Shown: positions 32,901 to 37,272 of the stretch, piece by piece
How the letters are laid out: every line of letters begins with the position of its first letter
Numbering within the stretch: the stretch's first letter is position 1
Assembly: GCA_037783415.1 (NCBI GenBank)
Contig: JAZGTN010000060.1
Coordinates: forward strand, 806,001-870,000
Source of the DNA: Leptasterias polaris
Lineage: Eukaryota; Echinodermata; Asteroidea; Forcipulatida; Asteriidae
Direction of reading: 5' to 3'
DNA length: 64,000 nucleotides
Program-made: the position numbers and the translations under genes
Notes under the pieces: model-generated
Databases searched by the model: none
What the model was told of the DNA's origin: nothing
What the model saw: only the letters and a program-made list of their open reading frames with translations

Positions 32901-34535
32901 TAATTTCTGCCCTTTTCCCATTAACAACCATTTTCATGGATTTGTGATTTAAGGATCAGTTGATTAGAACTTTGTTTGCAACGAACATTGAGAACAAAAT
33001 TAATGAATTTTGCCCCTCATCGCCCTCTATCGGCAAAAGTTGTTGATGTTTAAATAGCCTTAATCCAAGGCTGTGTATTGTACACAGTCTGCAGGGGTGC
33101 TGCACAATGTGCGGCAATTCTTTACGACGTTCGTGAACGTGTACTGCATTGAAGTCTAGCCAAGCTCTCTCGTGAATATGGTAATTATCAATGGCCATCA
33201 ACTGCCATCAACAGCCAATGGAATGTTGGTTAGCTTGGACTTTTGACCCTGTAATGTGTGTTGTGTATGGGCCGATGCACGCGTGATGAATACTCAGAAT
33301 TCAGCACCATGTGGTTATGTGCATCGTGTTTTAATGTTTGTATACCAAAATGAACGATAGCAATTCCGATCGTGATCGCGGCCACATTAAATTTAGCAAA
33401 TATTCAGACTTGTCAAACTATTTTTAAAAGCTTTAATAAAAACTTTCTTTGAGATTTTACCATTGTCCCCTCATTTATTGTGAAAAGGAACAATTATTTA
33501 ACTCGCCCGGCTGGATAGTTAAGGAAGGGTTTTGACTCACATTTGGCGACCGGGCAACCGCTAATTTTGAACCCTGGTAAAGTTGTCCTCAAGTAGTTTT
33601 GTAACCCTTTTACTGTTGGTAACATTTTCCAGCAAGTTGAACAACCATTTGAAAACATTTAATTGCATGGGTTGTGTTTGATGGCACAACTGTGCACAGA
33701 AATGAATGTGCATGTATGTTTTGTGTTGATGCATTCACCACATGATACCATATTGCAGGCTGGCATAGTTTATCTATCATTCAAAACCACAGTGGATGAT
33801 ATTGAATGGTCAGACAGTAGGAGGATTGACTGTGTATTGTGTAGATGCATTCACCACATGATATCGTATTGCAGGCTGGCATAGTTTATCTGTTATTCAA
33901 AACCACAGTGGATAATAATTTAATGATCAAACAGTAGGAGGGTTGACTGTGTACTGTGTATGCATTCACCACATGACATCATACTGCAGGCTGGCATAGT
34001 TTATCTATCATTCAAAACCACAGTGGATGATATTGAATGGTCAGACAGTAGGAGGGTTGACTGTGTATTGTGTAGATGCATTCACCACATGATACCATAT
34101 TGCAGGCTGGATGATACTGAATGGTAAGACAGTAGAAGGGTAATGATAATGGCCCACCACAAGACCTTCTAGAGAGGGGTTTAAATTTTTGTTAATGACA
34201 TTTTTGGGGAAAGAGGGAGTGAAGGGGGAAAAAAGTGTCTTATAGGTCCAACATTGTGTGTTCCTGTGACCCAGAGAATTCTCCATGTGTTCCTTTATGA
34301 AAAAAAAACTCATAATTTTCCCATGCTTGATTCCTGCACAGATGGTGAGAATTCCCACTCATTAAACAGCAGCAGTGACATCTTAAGAAAGCTCTTAGCG
34401 AGTGCAGAGAAGACAACCGCATCCCAGCAGCAGTACACCACCACCCAGCAGAAGACAGAATACGTAAGAAACGCTTTAAGTAAACAAACGTCACCAAAAT
34501 CAAATTCTGTACATAGATCGGCGACTTTTAGCTAA
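11945..34535 (+). CDS. WWC: WWC-family protein (KIBRA/WWC1-3 orthologue), 5'-partial, 21 exons
   Basis: Cytoplasmic, membrane-associated scaffold. KIBRA/WWC proteins promote Hippo signalling by bringing LATS kinase, Merlin and related partners together; that role is family knowledge. I assembled 21 exons by GT-AG borders, matching phases and similarity. In order they give the linker and second WW domain (exons 1-3), a coiled coil (3-10), Ser-rich segments (11-12), the conserved DES..GDSGVYEAS block (13), a C2 domain (14-16), basic/Ser segments with RSKTF and LRNSLERRS motifs (18-19), a helical segment (20) and a C terminus (21). The window holds about 1,080 codons; human WWC1 is about 1,113 residues, so mainly WW1 is missing upstream. 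The predicted end (RSATFS) lacks the PDZ-ligand type tail of vertebrate KIBRA. Candidate poly(A) signals AATAAA lie at 34,879 and 35,028. Confidence 0.93.
11986..13300 (+). other. Intron with family B fragment and repeat G
   Basis: Contains a diverged family B MITE (about 12,290-12,615) and an unclassified repeat (about 13,050-13,240, GCCAACTCTTCCTGATTCTG onward) that recurs at about 31,905-32,080 in a later intron of the same gene. The apparent 120-codon ORF at 13,015-13,377 is repeat fused to the real exon. Confidence 0.6.
13301..13369 (+). CDS. WWC: WWC exon 2: WW2 domain, first part
   Basis: Acceptor ATAACAG, donor CGACC|GTAAGT. Encodes LPFGWEEAFDAILGIYYIDH, the first two strands of a WW domain with the signature Trp, acidic pair and Tyr-Tyr. 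Enters and leaves in phase 1. The last C joins AA of exon 3 to make a Gln codon. Confidence 0.93.
13802..14179. mobile_element. TTAA-flanked MITE, family A, copy 3
   Basis: Full-length copy with TTAA on both borders and AAAGGCACTGAACAC / GTGTTCAGTGCCTTT ends, in the same orientation as the copy at 3699. Confidence 0.85.
14341..14480 (-). mobile_element. tRNA-like SINE (family S2), reverse
   Basis: On the minus strand the head reads GGGCTAGATGGCTCAGTTGG with a B box GGTTCAAATCC. The adjoining ATGTTGG.GGTCTCCCTATTT and TCTTTGTT..GGGGTGCCA recur next to the copy at 21,901. The repeated flank argues against a functional tRNA. Confidence 0.65.
14570..14919 (+). mobile_element. tRNA-derived SINE (family S1), copy 2
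   Basis: Head GTGTCATGGCCGAGTGG with B box GGTTCGAGTCC, a body, then AATGCGCTATATAAGAACTGG and an (ATT)n tail. About 350 bp, similar to the copy at 1390, with a shortened or different middle. Confidence 0.8.
15110..15264 (+). CDS. WWC: WWC exon 3: end of WW2 and start of coiled coil
   Basis: Acceptor ACCATAG, donor GAG|GTAAGA. Encodes TNQIEDPRVQW..EQEMMLRDYL and KQEICSVKQQRLQLAENE, closely matching KIBRA. The second WW-domain Trp position is Ile (QIEDPR), as in vertebrate KIBRA WW2, so this is a conserved atypical feature. Ends in phase 0. Confidence 0.95.
15992..16040 (+). CDS. WWC: WWC exon 4: short coiled-coil exon
   Basis: Acceptor CCTTACAG, donor AGCT|GTAAGT. Encodes VQHLNDALNGWQSRTS in phase 0 to 1. 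It aligns with the KIBRA stretch after LAQQE. Only 49 bp, but both borders and phases fit. Confidence 0.85.
16078..16465. mobile_element. TTAA-flanked MITE, family B, copy 2
   Basis: TTAA borders, with ends AAAGGTGTTATAGGGGATTG and CGATCCTGTATAATACCTTT. Inserted about 40 bp after the exon 4 donor. The minus-strand ORF at 16,382-16,651 overlaps its end and is not a gene. Confidence 0.7.
16745..17122. mobile_element. TTAA-flanked MITE, family A, copy 4 (inverted)
   Basis: Reverse-oriented full copy with TTAA at both borders. Its right TTAA is immediately followed by GGAGGTGTCATAGATTGG, the start of a different MITE (family C), so two elements abut at one TTAA. Confidence 0.85.
17119..17560. 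mobile_element. MITE family C, abutting family A copy
   Basis: Begins TTAAGGAGGTGTCATAGATTGG and shares CATAAAAACTTACTTGGT and a TTGACAAAACCAA end with family A and B relatives. Related sequence lies at about 26,037-26,370 and 35,155-35,670. The segment GGTACCCGCTGTCACTTTGC here is the single-copy form of the 31-bp array at 35,390. Confidence 0.5.
17599..17746 (+). CDS. WWC: WWC exon 5: coiled coil
   Basis: Acceptor TTCTGCAG, donor TACAG|GTAG. Encodes SNSSTSSTRYDPDLLKVEVA followed by heptad-rich sequence (AKARVAQIRSELQQMKAQV), matching the KIBRA YDPEILKAEI region. Phase 1 to 2. Confidence 0.93.
18061..18820. mobile_element. Inverted-repeat element, about 760 bp, intronic
   Basis: The left arm near 18,064-18,107 contains AGACTGTGCAAGTCTCGCGC. 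The right arm near 18,777-18,816 contains the complement GCGCGAGACTTGCACAGTCT, each with a few flanking matches. The interior is non-coding. Target duplication not resolved. Confidence 0.55.
19274..19343 (+). CDS. WWC: WWC exon 6
   Basis: Acceptor after a T-rich tract (TTTTTCAG), donor GAG|GTAAGT. Encodes GNEKACSNPEIRYQSDDVG then NYTE, phase 2 to 0. The phase fits both neighbours; sequence similarity here is weak, as this part of the family is variable. Confidence 0.8.
19695..19847. mobile_element. Foldback element, about 150 bp
   Basis: The arms CGATCCATTAAGCCACGCCC..ATTGACCAATCACA and TGTGATTGGTCAAC..GGGGCTTAATGGATCG are nearly complementary, separated by a short loop containing TGATCACCA/TGGTGATC. 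Non-coding. Confidence 0.65.
20110..20215. mobile_element. hAT-like MITE, family H, truncated copy
   Basis: Carries the right half of family H (GGACTTGTCTGGCC..TCACTGGCCCAACGC..CGAGCCCTG) but lacks the left end. Confidence 0.5.
20289..20461 (+). CDS. WWC: WWC exon 7: coiled coil
   Basis: Acceptor CTTTCCAG, donor AAG|GTTAGG. Encodes a variable segment ending GRLAEKERVRMKYEDAQRR, which corresponds to the KIBRA QLAEKVRLRLRYEEAKRR helix. Phase 0 to 2. The donor is weaker than the consensus; reading through it reaches a stop after a few codons. Confidence 0.92.
20581..20755. mobile_element. MITE family E, copy 1
   Basis: About 175 bp with ends ATAGACCTTATGCATATGAC and GTCAATGCATAAGGTCTAT. The body contains GGGCGCCCTCG, GAGGTCAAAAG and ACCTCTAAGATGGCGG. 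Copies lie at 22,597, 28,537 and, diverged and inverted, about 42,686. Confidence 0.8.
20877..20970 (+). CDS. WWC: WWC exon 8: coiled coil
   Basis: Acceptor CCTCATAG, donor TCG|GTAGGT. Encodes LCLLQIQISELDEQQPPSQN and DKDRLLLIS. The last part matches the family RDRLILINEKEELL block, which continues in exon 9. Phase 2 to 0. Confidence 0.93.
20977..21153. repeat. Short tandem repeat in intron, about 45-bp units
   Basis: About four imperfect units containing (T/A)CA(A/T)GTGA.TGG.A.AGGG and TTC(T/A)AATCC. It begins immediately after the exon 8 donor. Confidence 0.65.
21150..21380 (+). repeat. Tandem duplication covering the exon 9 acceptor
   Basis: A unit of about 104 bp contains GCTTTAT(T/-)GAATGTATAG then GAAAAGAAGGAATTACTGAG. 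It appears at about 21,239-21,273 and again at the true exon start (21,343-21,377). An older diverged remnant (GGAATTACTTTGGGAATTCA) lies at about 21,152. The upstream copy has an intact AG but reaches a stop codon 14 codons later. Confidence 0.85.
21345..21493 (+). CDS. WWC: WWC exon 9: coiled coil
   Basis: Acceptor ATGTATAG, donor AATAG|GTCAGT. Encodes EKKELLRELKSVYQHKRSAE and a Glu/Lys/Arg-rich helix ending VTRVLHNR, matching KIBRA EKEELLKE onward. Phase 0 to 2. The downstream copy of the duplicated acceptor is the one that keeps the frame open. Confidence 0.95.
21518..21705. mobile_element. Foldback MITE, family F, copy 1
   Basis: Inverted ends GGTCCAATTTCATAGAGCTG and CAGCTCTATGAAATTGGCCC. 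The interior carries TGCTTAGCACAAATAAGCAG and TGGCTGGTTACC. Further copies lie at 22,861, 23,040, 32,289, 36,755, 36,931 and 37,110. Confidence 0.8.
21901..22300 (-). mobile_element. tRNA-like SINE S2 plus S1 fragment, reverse
   Basis: The minus strand shows a tRNA-like head (about 21,903-21,980) with B box GGTTCAAATCTC and the family flank ATGTTGGCTGTCTCCCTATTT. A second reverse tRNA-like head of family S1 (GATTCGAACCCACACCC on plus, about 22,235-22,290) follows. Neither folds as a complete tRNA by eye. Confidence 0.55.
22413..22502 (+). CDS. WWC: WWC exon 10: end of coiled coil
   Basis: Acceptor TTGCGTAG, donor AAAAG|GTTGGT. Encodes IKLQEKKDQLNQQVADVTRE and AMQLESQLKR, matching KIBRA LKLNSKRNQLV...LHSQLKS. 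Phase 2 to 2. Confidence 0.93.
22597..22772. mobile_element. MITE family E, copy 2
   Basis: Ends ATAGACTTTATGCACATGAG and CATCAATGCATAAGGTCTAT, with the same internal blocks as copy 1. About 176 bp. Confidence 0.75.
22861..23212. mobile_element. Two adjoining foldback MITEs, family F
   Basis: A complete copy (about 22,861-23,040, from GGATCCAATTTCTTAAAGCT to CTATGGAATTGGGCCC) is followed directly by an inverted or diverged copy (about 23,040-23,212, AGAGCTGCTCAGGCACA to TTAAGCTGGTTTATGG). Together they fill most of the intron before exon 11. Confidence 0.65.
23281..23449 (+). CDS. WWC: WWC exon 11: Ser-rich RGSL segment
   Basis: Acceptor CTCTCCTAG, donor AAAAG|GTAAAC. Encodes VSTLSSGSSRGSLSASSRGS and SSKGSLNSALSYTDMPPSQY, with three RGSL/KGSL repeats like the SSGSS.GSLTSSRGSL run in KIBRA. 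Phase 2 to 0. Probably a phosphorylated disordered region. Confidence 0.93.
24109..24652 (+). CDS. WWC: WWC exon 12: long Ser/Pro-rich exon
   Basis: Acceptor GGGACAG after a T-rich tract, donor GCAG|GTATGT. At 544 bp it is the longest exon. It encodes TSLSSRSSLSSMSPPSSPS, as in KIBRA SLSPRSSLSSPSPPCSP, then Gly/Pro-rich sequence and PLSPISEGIA. Phase 0 to 1. If the intron were retained the frame would stay open to 24,822. Confidence 0.93.
24662..25498. mobile_element. TTAA-flanked inverted-repeat element beside exon 12
   Basis: TTAA at both borders. The left arm TTAACCCTTTAGCACTT..CATTTACTCACTGAGCAGGG and the right arm CCAGTGAGTAAATGG..CAGTGACTAAAGGGTTAA are inverted matches over about 60 bp. 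Length about 837 bp. It starts nine bases after the exon 12 splice donor. The 94-codon ORF inside (25,066-25,350) has no recognisable domain. Confidence 0.7.
25740..25900 (+). pseudogene. LINE ORF C-terminal remnant
   Basis: One frame reads WNVLPLHIQTSSSLSTLKSQ followed by LKMHL, the usual C-terminal tail of CR1/L2-type LINE ORF2 (WN.LP..IR...SL..FK..LK.HLF). A GCGC..ATAAG segment and an (ATT)n tail follow to about 26,036. 5' truncated, no reverse transcriptase domain. Confidence 0.6.
26403..26520 (+). CDS. WWC: WWC exon 13: conserved GDSGVYEAS block
   Basis: Acceptor GTGATCAG, donor AAGAA|GTAAGA. Encodes VTAAVSDESMTGDSGVYEAS, almost identical to KIBRA VSAAVSDESVAGDSGVYEAS, which makes the WWC call secure. 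Phase 1 to 2. Confidence 0.96.
26547..26824. mobile_element. TIR MITE beside exon 13
   Basis: Inverted ends ACACCCGGTTCAGACAGGCG and CGCCTTTCTGAAACGGGTGT, about 278 bp, internally rich in GAGCG/CGCTC motifs. Starts about 26 bp after the exon 13 donor. Confidence 0.7.
27362..27526 (+). CDS. WWC: WWC exon 14: C2 domain start
   Basis: Acceptor TTTCAG, donor AAATT|GTAAGT. Encodes TEVDDDPYLGGLPSLN then AQIQLTLQYLSNEGVLVVAL, the first strands of the WWC C2 domain (KIBRA TRIQIALKYDEKNKQFAILI). Phase 2 to 2. The domain binds membrane phosphoinositides in the family. Confidence 0.94.
27741..27963 (-). mobile_element. tRNA-derived SINE (family S1), reverse, 5' half
   Basis: The plus strand shows the complement of the S1 head, ending TCGGCCACGACACA at 27,962, with reverse B box GGGACTCGAAC. 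The 3' tail is missing. Confidence 0.65.
28044..28236 (+). CDS. WWC: WWC exon 15: C2 domain core
   Basis: Acceptor TTTTTAACAG, donor GTGTG|GTAAGT. Encodes YIKGDILPCPPNANLSFKTD..LRVLGKTVSLPI..TLQLYVWSVGAMQMEECV, matching KIBRA through FNEVFWV..TLRVDVCT....LEECL. Phase 2 to 0. Confidence 0.95.
28240..28520. repeat. Dispersed (GGCTATGGCTTT)n / (AGCCACAGCC)n segment
   Basis: Short GGCTATGGCTTTGGCTATGG run directly after the exon 15 donor, and complementary AGCCACAGCCAGCCACAGCT about 190 bp later. Related to the 24-bp array at 50,101 and to GGC-TAC-GGC runs at about 30,853. Confidence 0.55.
28537..28706. mobile_element. MITE family E, copy 3
   Basis: Ends ATAGACAAGGCGTCGTTTGA and GACGTCAAGGCACAAGGTCTAT-like, with internal CCATTGTTTCATCAT and TTTACCTCTAAAAGATGG. 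More diverged than copies 1 and 2. Confidence 0.65.
28865..29005 (+). CDS. WWC: WWC exon 16: C2 domain end
   Basis: Acceptor TTTCTACAG, donor CACCAG|GTAAGG. Encodes GGTRISLANVNPRHSAKSQW and HNIVNFKLLQMEAQRYAAST, matching KIBRA GGAQISLAEV..TRWYNLLSYKYL. Phase 0 to 0, so skipping would keep the frame. Confidence 0.95.
29093..29325 (-). mobile_element. SINE family S1, reverse, 3' part
   Basis: Shares TTACCCCTGGTCACT..GGCC, CATCTCAGCTCCCT and TACCCCTGGGTGAAGAGAAGC with the reverse copy at 47,003. A foldback F-like fragment follows to about 29,515. Confidence 0.6.
29592..29707 (+). CDS. WWC: WWC exon 17
   Basis: Acceptor CCGAGCAG, donor CTAG|GTCAGT. Encodes SGELFTSRVRRASVGDKPSS and a Pro/Thr-rich tail. 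Phase 0 to 2 fits both neighbours. Weakly conserved region with an RRAS basophilic phosphorylation-type motif. Confidence 0.88.
30363..30678 (+). CDS. WWC: WWC exon 18: RSKTF segment
   Basis: Acceptor TGTCTTTAG, donor TGCAAG|GTGAGT. Encodes a Ser/His/Asn-rich stretch, then RMEMLRNSLRGTEPRNNFHG and SLSRSKTFNAGQPPQKQYIC. The RSKTF...QY.C motif aligns with KIBRA IIRSKTFSPGPQSQYVC. Phase 2 to 0. A second AG six bases on (30,369) could give an in-frame two-codon variant. Confidence 0.94.
31070..31255 (+). mobile_element. Probable LINE 3' tail
   Basis: The segment ending TGGCGGCCATGTTTTGTATT..AAATAAAGCAATAAATAAC resembles the non-coding 3' end of an L2-like LINE. No coding part is visible, so the assignment is tentative. 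Confidence 0.35.
31377..31472 (+). CDS. WWC: WWC exon 19: LNRSDSDS / LRNSLERRS
   Basis: Acceptor AATCCACAG, donor ACAG|GTTTGA. Encodes LNRSDSDSAMALQRRAPFLR then NSLERRSLRWKQ, nearly identical to KIBRA LNRSDSDSS...FVRNSLERRSVRMK, a region of family phosphosites. Phase 0 to 0. Confidence 0.95.
31508..31760 (-). pseudogene. LINE ORF C-terminal remnant, reverse
   Basis: The minus strand encodes GDRSFSVTGPRCWNSLPNQI then RNINSLQTFKCKLKTHLF, the canonical C terminus of CR1/L2-type LINE ORF2, followed by a tail ending in (ATT)n (31,511-31,533 on plus). 5' truncated. Confidence 0.75.
31905..32080. repeat. Unclassified dispersed repeat G, copy 2
   Basis: TTGCCAACTGTCCCTGATACTGCAG-type start, then TCTTTCCATGTT, CATGTCGAATGTAATTAC and GATCCAAATGTTGGCAGCTC in the same order as at 13,050-13,240. 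No inverted ends seen. Confidence 0.6.
32289..32464. mobile_element. Foldback MITE, family F, copy 4
   Basis: Ends GAGCCCAATTTCATGGAGCT and AGCTCTTTGAAATTGGGCC, with TGCTAAGCAAAAATGAGCAG inside. Complete foldback. Confidence 0.75.
32563..32719 (+). CDS. WWC: WWC exon 20: C-terminal helical segment
   Basis: Acceptor TGTTAAAG, donor AAGG|GTAAGC. Encodes SFHQRTPSDLEVSLQASKER and HLQIQEEIERLKEIKRCVEQ, aligning with KIBRA LDLELDLQAT...ISVLKELKEQLEQA. Phase 0 to 1. The GTAAG of the donor is duplicated on the far side of an adjacent transposon. Confidence 0.94.
32725..33576. mobile_element. hAT-like element inserted at the exon 20 splice donor
   Basis: Ends CAGGGGTTTCCCTC and GGTTCAAAATTAGC's complement (TTTTGAACCCTG). 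GTAAG precedes the element (32,720-32,724) and GTAAA follows it (33,577-33,581), a 5-bp target duplication with one change. The subterminal ACTCGCC(G)GCC(G)GG and ACTCGCCCGGCTGG match. No transposase coding seen. A 5-bp duplication fits the hAT5 type. Confidence 0.6.
33728..34139. repeat. 116-bp tandem repeat, about four units
   Basis: Units begin GATGCATTCACCACATGATA and contain GCAGGCTGGCATAGTTTATC and ACAGTGGATGATATTGAATG. Copies start at about 33,728, 33,844, 33,958 and 34,074; the last has an internal deletion. A related reversed segment lies at 48,390-48,530. The plus-strand ORF at 33,663-33,884 is repeat-derived. Confidence 0.85.
34342..34535 (+). CDS. WWC: WWC exon 21: C terminus and stop
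   Basis: Acceptor TCCTGCACAG. Encodes DGENSHSLNSSSDILRKLLA then Gln/Thr-rich sequence and ends SVHRSATFS with a TAA at 34,533-34,535. Phase 1 entry fits exon 20. A good donor-like TAC|GTAAGA at 34,464 lies inside in phase 0 and could lead to an unseen further exon. AATAAA overlaps the stop; others lie at 34,879 and 35,028. Confidence 0.82.
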
Positions 34536-35380
34536 ATAAATTCATCATGCTTTTTTTTATTATAAAGAATTGATATTTATACATATATAAGAACTCTTTT
34601 ACTATTCCACAGTTTCAAAATTTGTTTGTAGCCGGAGCGCATTTATTCAAAGCTCTCGATTTGAAGTATATATTATTAAAATAACATTTTTTAGCTCTAT
34701 TAATAGTGATAATTGTTTAATTTTTAATGAGGTGGAAAAGGGGGATTGTTGCTCCAACTTTTTGACATTTTATGCATTTTTAGAAGAAAAAAAAGTCTCA
34801 ATGCTTTATGATTTTTATCGCAATGTCTTTCTTCAATCTGACGATAACAAAAAGTTGTCAGATTTTCTGCAGCTCTTGAATAAATAAAAAAGAGCACTAC
34901 CCATTTTTTATAATTGTATTCAAAAATCAACCTTTTGAGAAAATCATGACGTAAGAACAGAAGATAACAAATGTGTAGCAATCAAGTGCATTGTAATTTA
35001 CCTGCAAAGTTTGTTAAGCTGTAGAAAAATAAACTATTTATATTAATGATTTGTTCCAATTATATTGAACTGATCCTTGTCCAGTGGTTTCTATGCAAAC
35101 AGCGAGTGCCTGAATTAAACCTGATATTTATACAATTGAGAATTTGTCTTTAAGGTAGGGTTATACTTTGGAAATGATCCCAGAAAAAGAAAAAACTGTG
35201 TAATTTTTTTCCTAAACCTTCCTTGCGATAAAGACAATCATGGTGGCAAGCGTTTGCAAAATTATTTTGTCTAAAGTGCCCTCTGTTGATTAGAAATCCA
35301 CAAAGGTATGCCGAAAAATGTGAATCAACTTCAGGCGACTTTTGGAGATTCTAATTTCTGTGGTGTTCATTTGTAAATGC
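34536..35380 (+). other. WWC 3' flank / probable 3' UTR
   Basis: Very AT-rich sequence with AATAAA hexamers at 34,879-34,884 and 35,028-35,033. No coding signal was recognised. The right part (from about 35,155) belongs to a family C-like MITE. Confidence 0.5.
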
Positions 35381-35389
35381 TGCACCTGA

Positions 35390-35520
35390 GATGCGACTGG
35401 TACCCACTGTCACCTTGCTAAATGTGACTGGTACCCACTGTCACCTTGCTAAATGTGACTGGTACCCACTGTCACCTTGCTAAATGTGACTGGTACCCAC
35501 TGTCACCTTGCTAAATGTGG
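35390..35520. repeat. 31-bp tandem repeat, four units
   Basis: Unit CTGGTACCCACTGTCACCTT + GCTAAATGTGA, repeated four times almost perfectly. It is a local expansion of a segment present once in the related MITE at 17,340-17,400. Confidence 0.9.
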
Positions 35521-35556
35521 ATGGATTGACGCTCTTGCTAAAAATATTGCAACAGT

Positions 35557-36030
35557 TTGTTTAGGGTTTTTTTTCATCAAGTAGGCACTGTATTCTTTAT
35601 TGTAGCTTTCTTAATAATTTTGCCTTTTAATCAGCATTACTTTGACAAAAACCAATGGATGACCTTACTTTTAAGCATTCTGTCCATGAAACCAAATTTG
35701 TTGGGAAAGATCTGTGAATTCTTTGTCCGTTTACCACTGATTAATTCCATTGATCTTCCTCAAGCTATCCAAGCTGTAACGTGGGTTTTTATTTTTGCCT
35801 GTAAAGACGGCACTATCTATAGTCCAAGCATTGGTTTTGGAGTATTACATTTATACAATATGTTTGGCTTCATCCCTGAAATCTTTATTTCTTTTGTTGG
35901 GGTGGAGTTGACACTTCAATCTTCAAATACGCCCAGGTCAAACCTTAGGTTAGTCTTCAGGTATCGGTGGGGAAAACAACTAATGGGTGCGGTTTTATTA
36001 CATTGCTCTGGTTGCAGTTCCGATGCATAA
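35557..36030 (+). other. Unrecognised 157-codon open frame, probably not a gene
   Basis: The first 50 codons lie in a MITE end (TTGACAAAAACCAATGGATG). The remainder reads as a hydrophobic-rich sequence (PQAIQAVTWVFIFACKDG..) with no recognised domain, no clear splice borders and no start-codon support. Listed only because it is the longest unassigned frame between the WWC and forkhead genes. Confidence 0.15.
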
Positions 36031-36754
36031 ATTGTCTCCTTCGTTTTTTTTTGCTTTCGTATTCGAGATGTCCTGCAATGTGGTTGCTATTTTGCATATT
36101 GGTAAAATCAGCTCAAGTGTTGTGATTTTAGCTTCAAGTGTATTCTACTTTTTGGGGACCAAACATTATTTCTTTAGTTTCTTGCACTTTGATATAAAAG
36201 GGGCACATTTAATTTGTAAGAAACTCATTAATTTATAATTTGAAATGTTGAAAATTTGCTTTTGAGGTAGGATTTGAAGTTGATGGATGAAGCCTTAGCC
36301 AGGGCCCTATTTTGTAGGCTGTTAAAGGGTGTGTACAACACGTGTAACTTATAAAGATGGTTATGGATAAAAACATCCCTCAAAGTATTTTTTGCTTGAA
36401 ATGCTATAGTTTTGATCTCGCAATGCTAAACCCTATGTTTAAAACAGTGAAAACATAGTTAACATTGATTTTTTTTCAAAATCAACTAGCCAATTTTAAG
36501 ATATGGTGGACACATTACTAGGGCAATATTTGGTTTGAGTAATTTGTTATGTATACACCAGAACCAAACAATGCACTCCTATAGTGTCCACCATCTCAAA
36601 AGGGTTAATTGGTTTCGATCTCACAAATCCACAGCCCGATGTTTGAAACTAGAAGGGGGTTTCAACTATTTTCTCATGACTCTGATGACGGGCTTTAACA
36701 CTTACAGTTTTGTTAAGTATAATGTCCTGTCACATAAAATTGGATCCTGAGTTG

Positions 36755-37272
36755 AGGAAAGATTCATAAAAGCTGCTTCTAGCACAAATTCGCTAAGCAA
36801 AAGACATAGTGACTTAGCTTAGCAGCCCTTTACATTACATGACATTTTGGCCAGTAACCGGTTTTACTAAGCATGATTTGCATGTGCTCAACACGTTTTT
36901 TTTTTTACTTACCAGCTTGAGAAAATTTGATCCAGAGCCCAATTTCATAAAGCTTCTTAAGCACACAAAATTATTTTTACCAGAATAAGGTTACCAGCCA
37001 AAATACCATGTCTAACATACTTTTTTGTTACTGGTACCCTGCTCATTTCTGCTAAGCAGAAAATCTTTTGACAATATTTTCCGCTTACACAGCTCTATAA
37101 CATTGGGCCAGCATAGCGCTGCTTCAGCACAAAAGAGCTAAGCACAACAATTATGCTTACCAGAATAAGGTTACCGACCAAAATAGCATGCCACATGTAC
37201 AATCTGTGACCGGTATCCTGCTTATTTTTGCTTAGCAGAAAATTTGTAAGCAGCTCCATGAAATTGGGACCT
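36755..37272. mobile_element. Three consecutive family F foldback MITEs
   Basis: Diverged copy (36,755-36,930), then 36,931-37,109 (AGCCCAATTTCATAAAGCTT to CAGCTCTATAACATTGGGCC), then 37,110-37,272 (GCATAGCGCTGCTTCAGCAC to AGCTCCATGAAATTGGGAC). Head-to-tail clustering of one family. Confidence 0.65.

Noticed and set aside
33728..34139. CRISPR-like array
   Set aside because: Units are contiguous 116-bp near-identical repeats without unique spacers, in eukaryotic DNA.
35557..36030. Novel membrane-protein gene
   Set aside because: First third is a MITE end, no splice or start support, no recognisable domain; listed only as an open frame.
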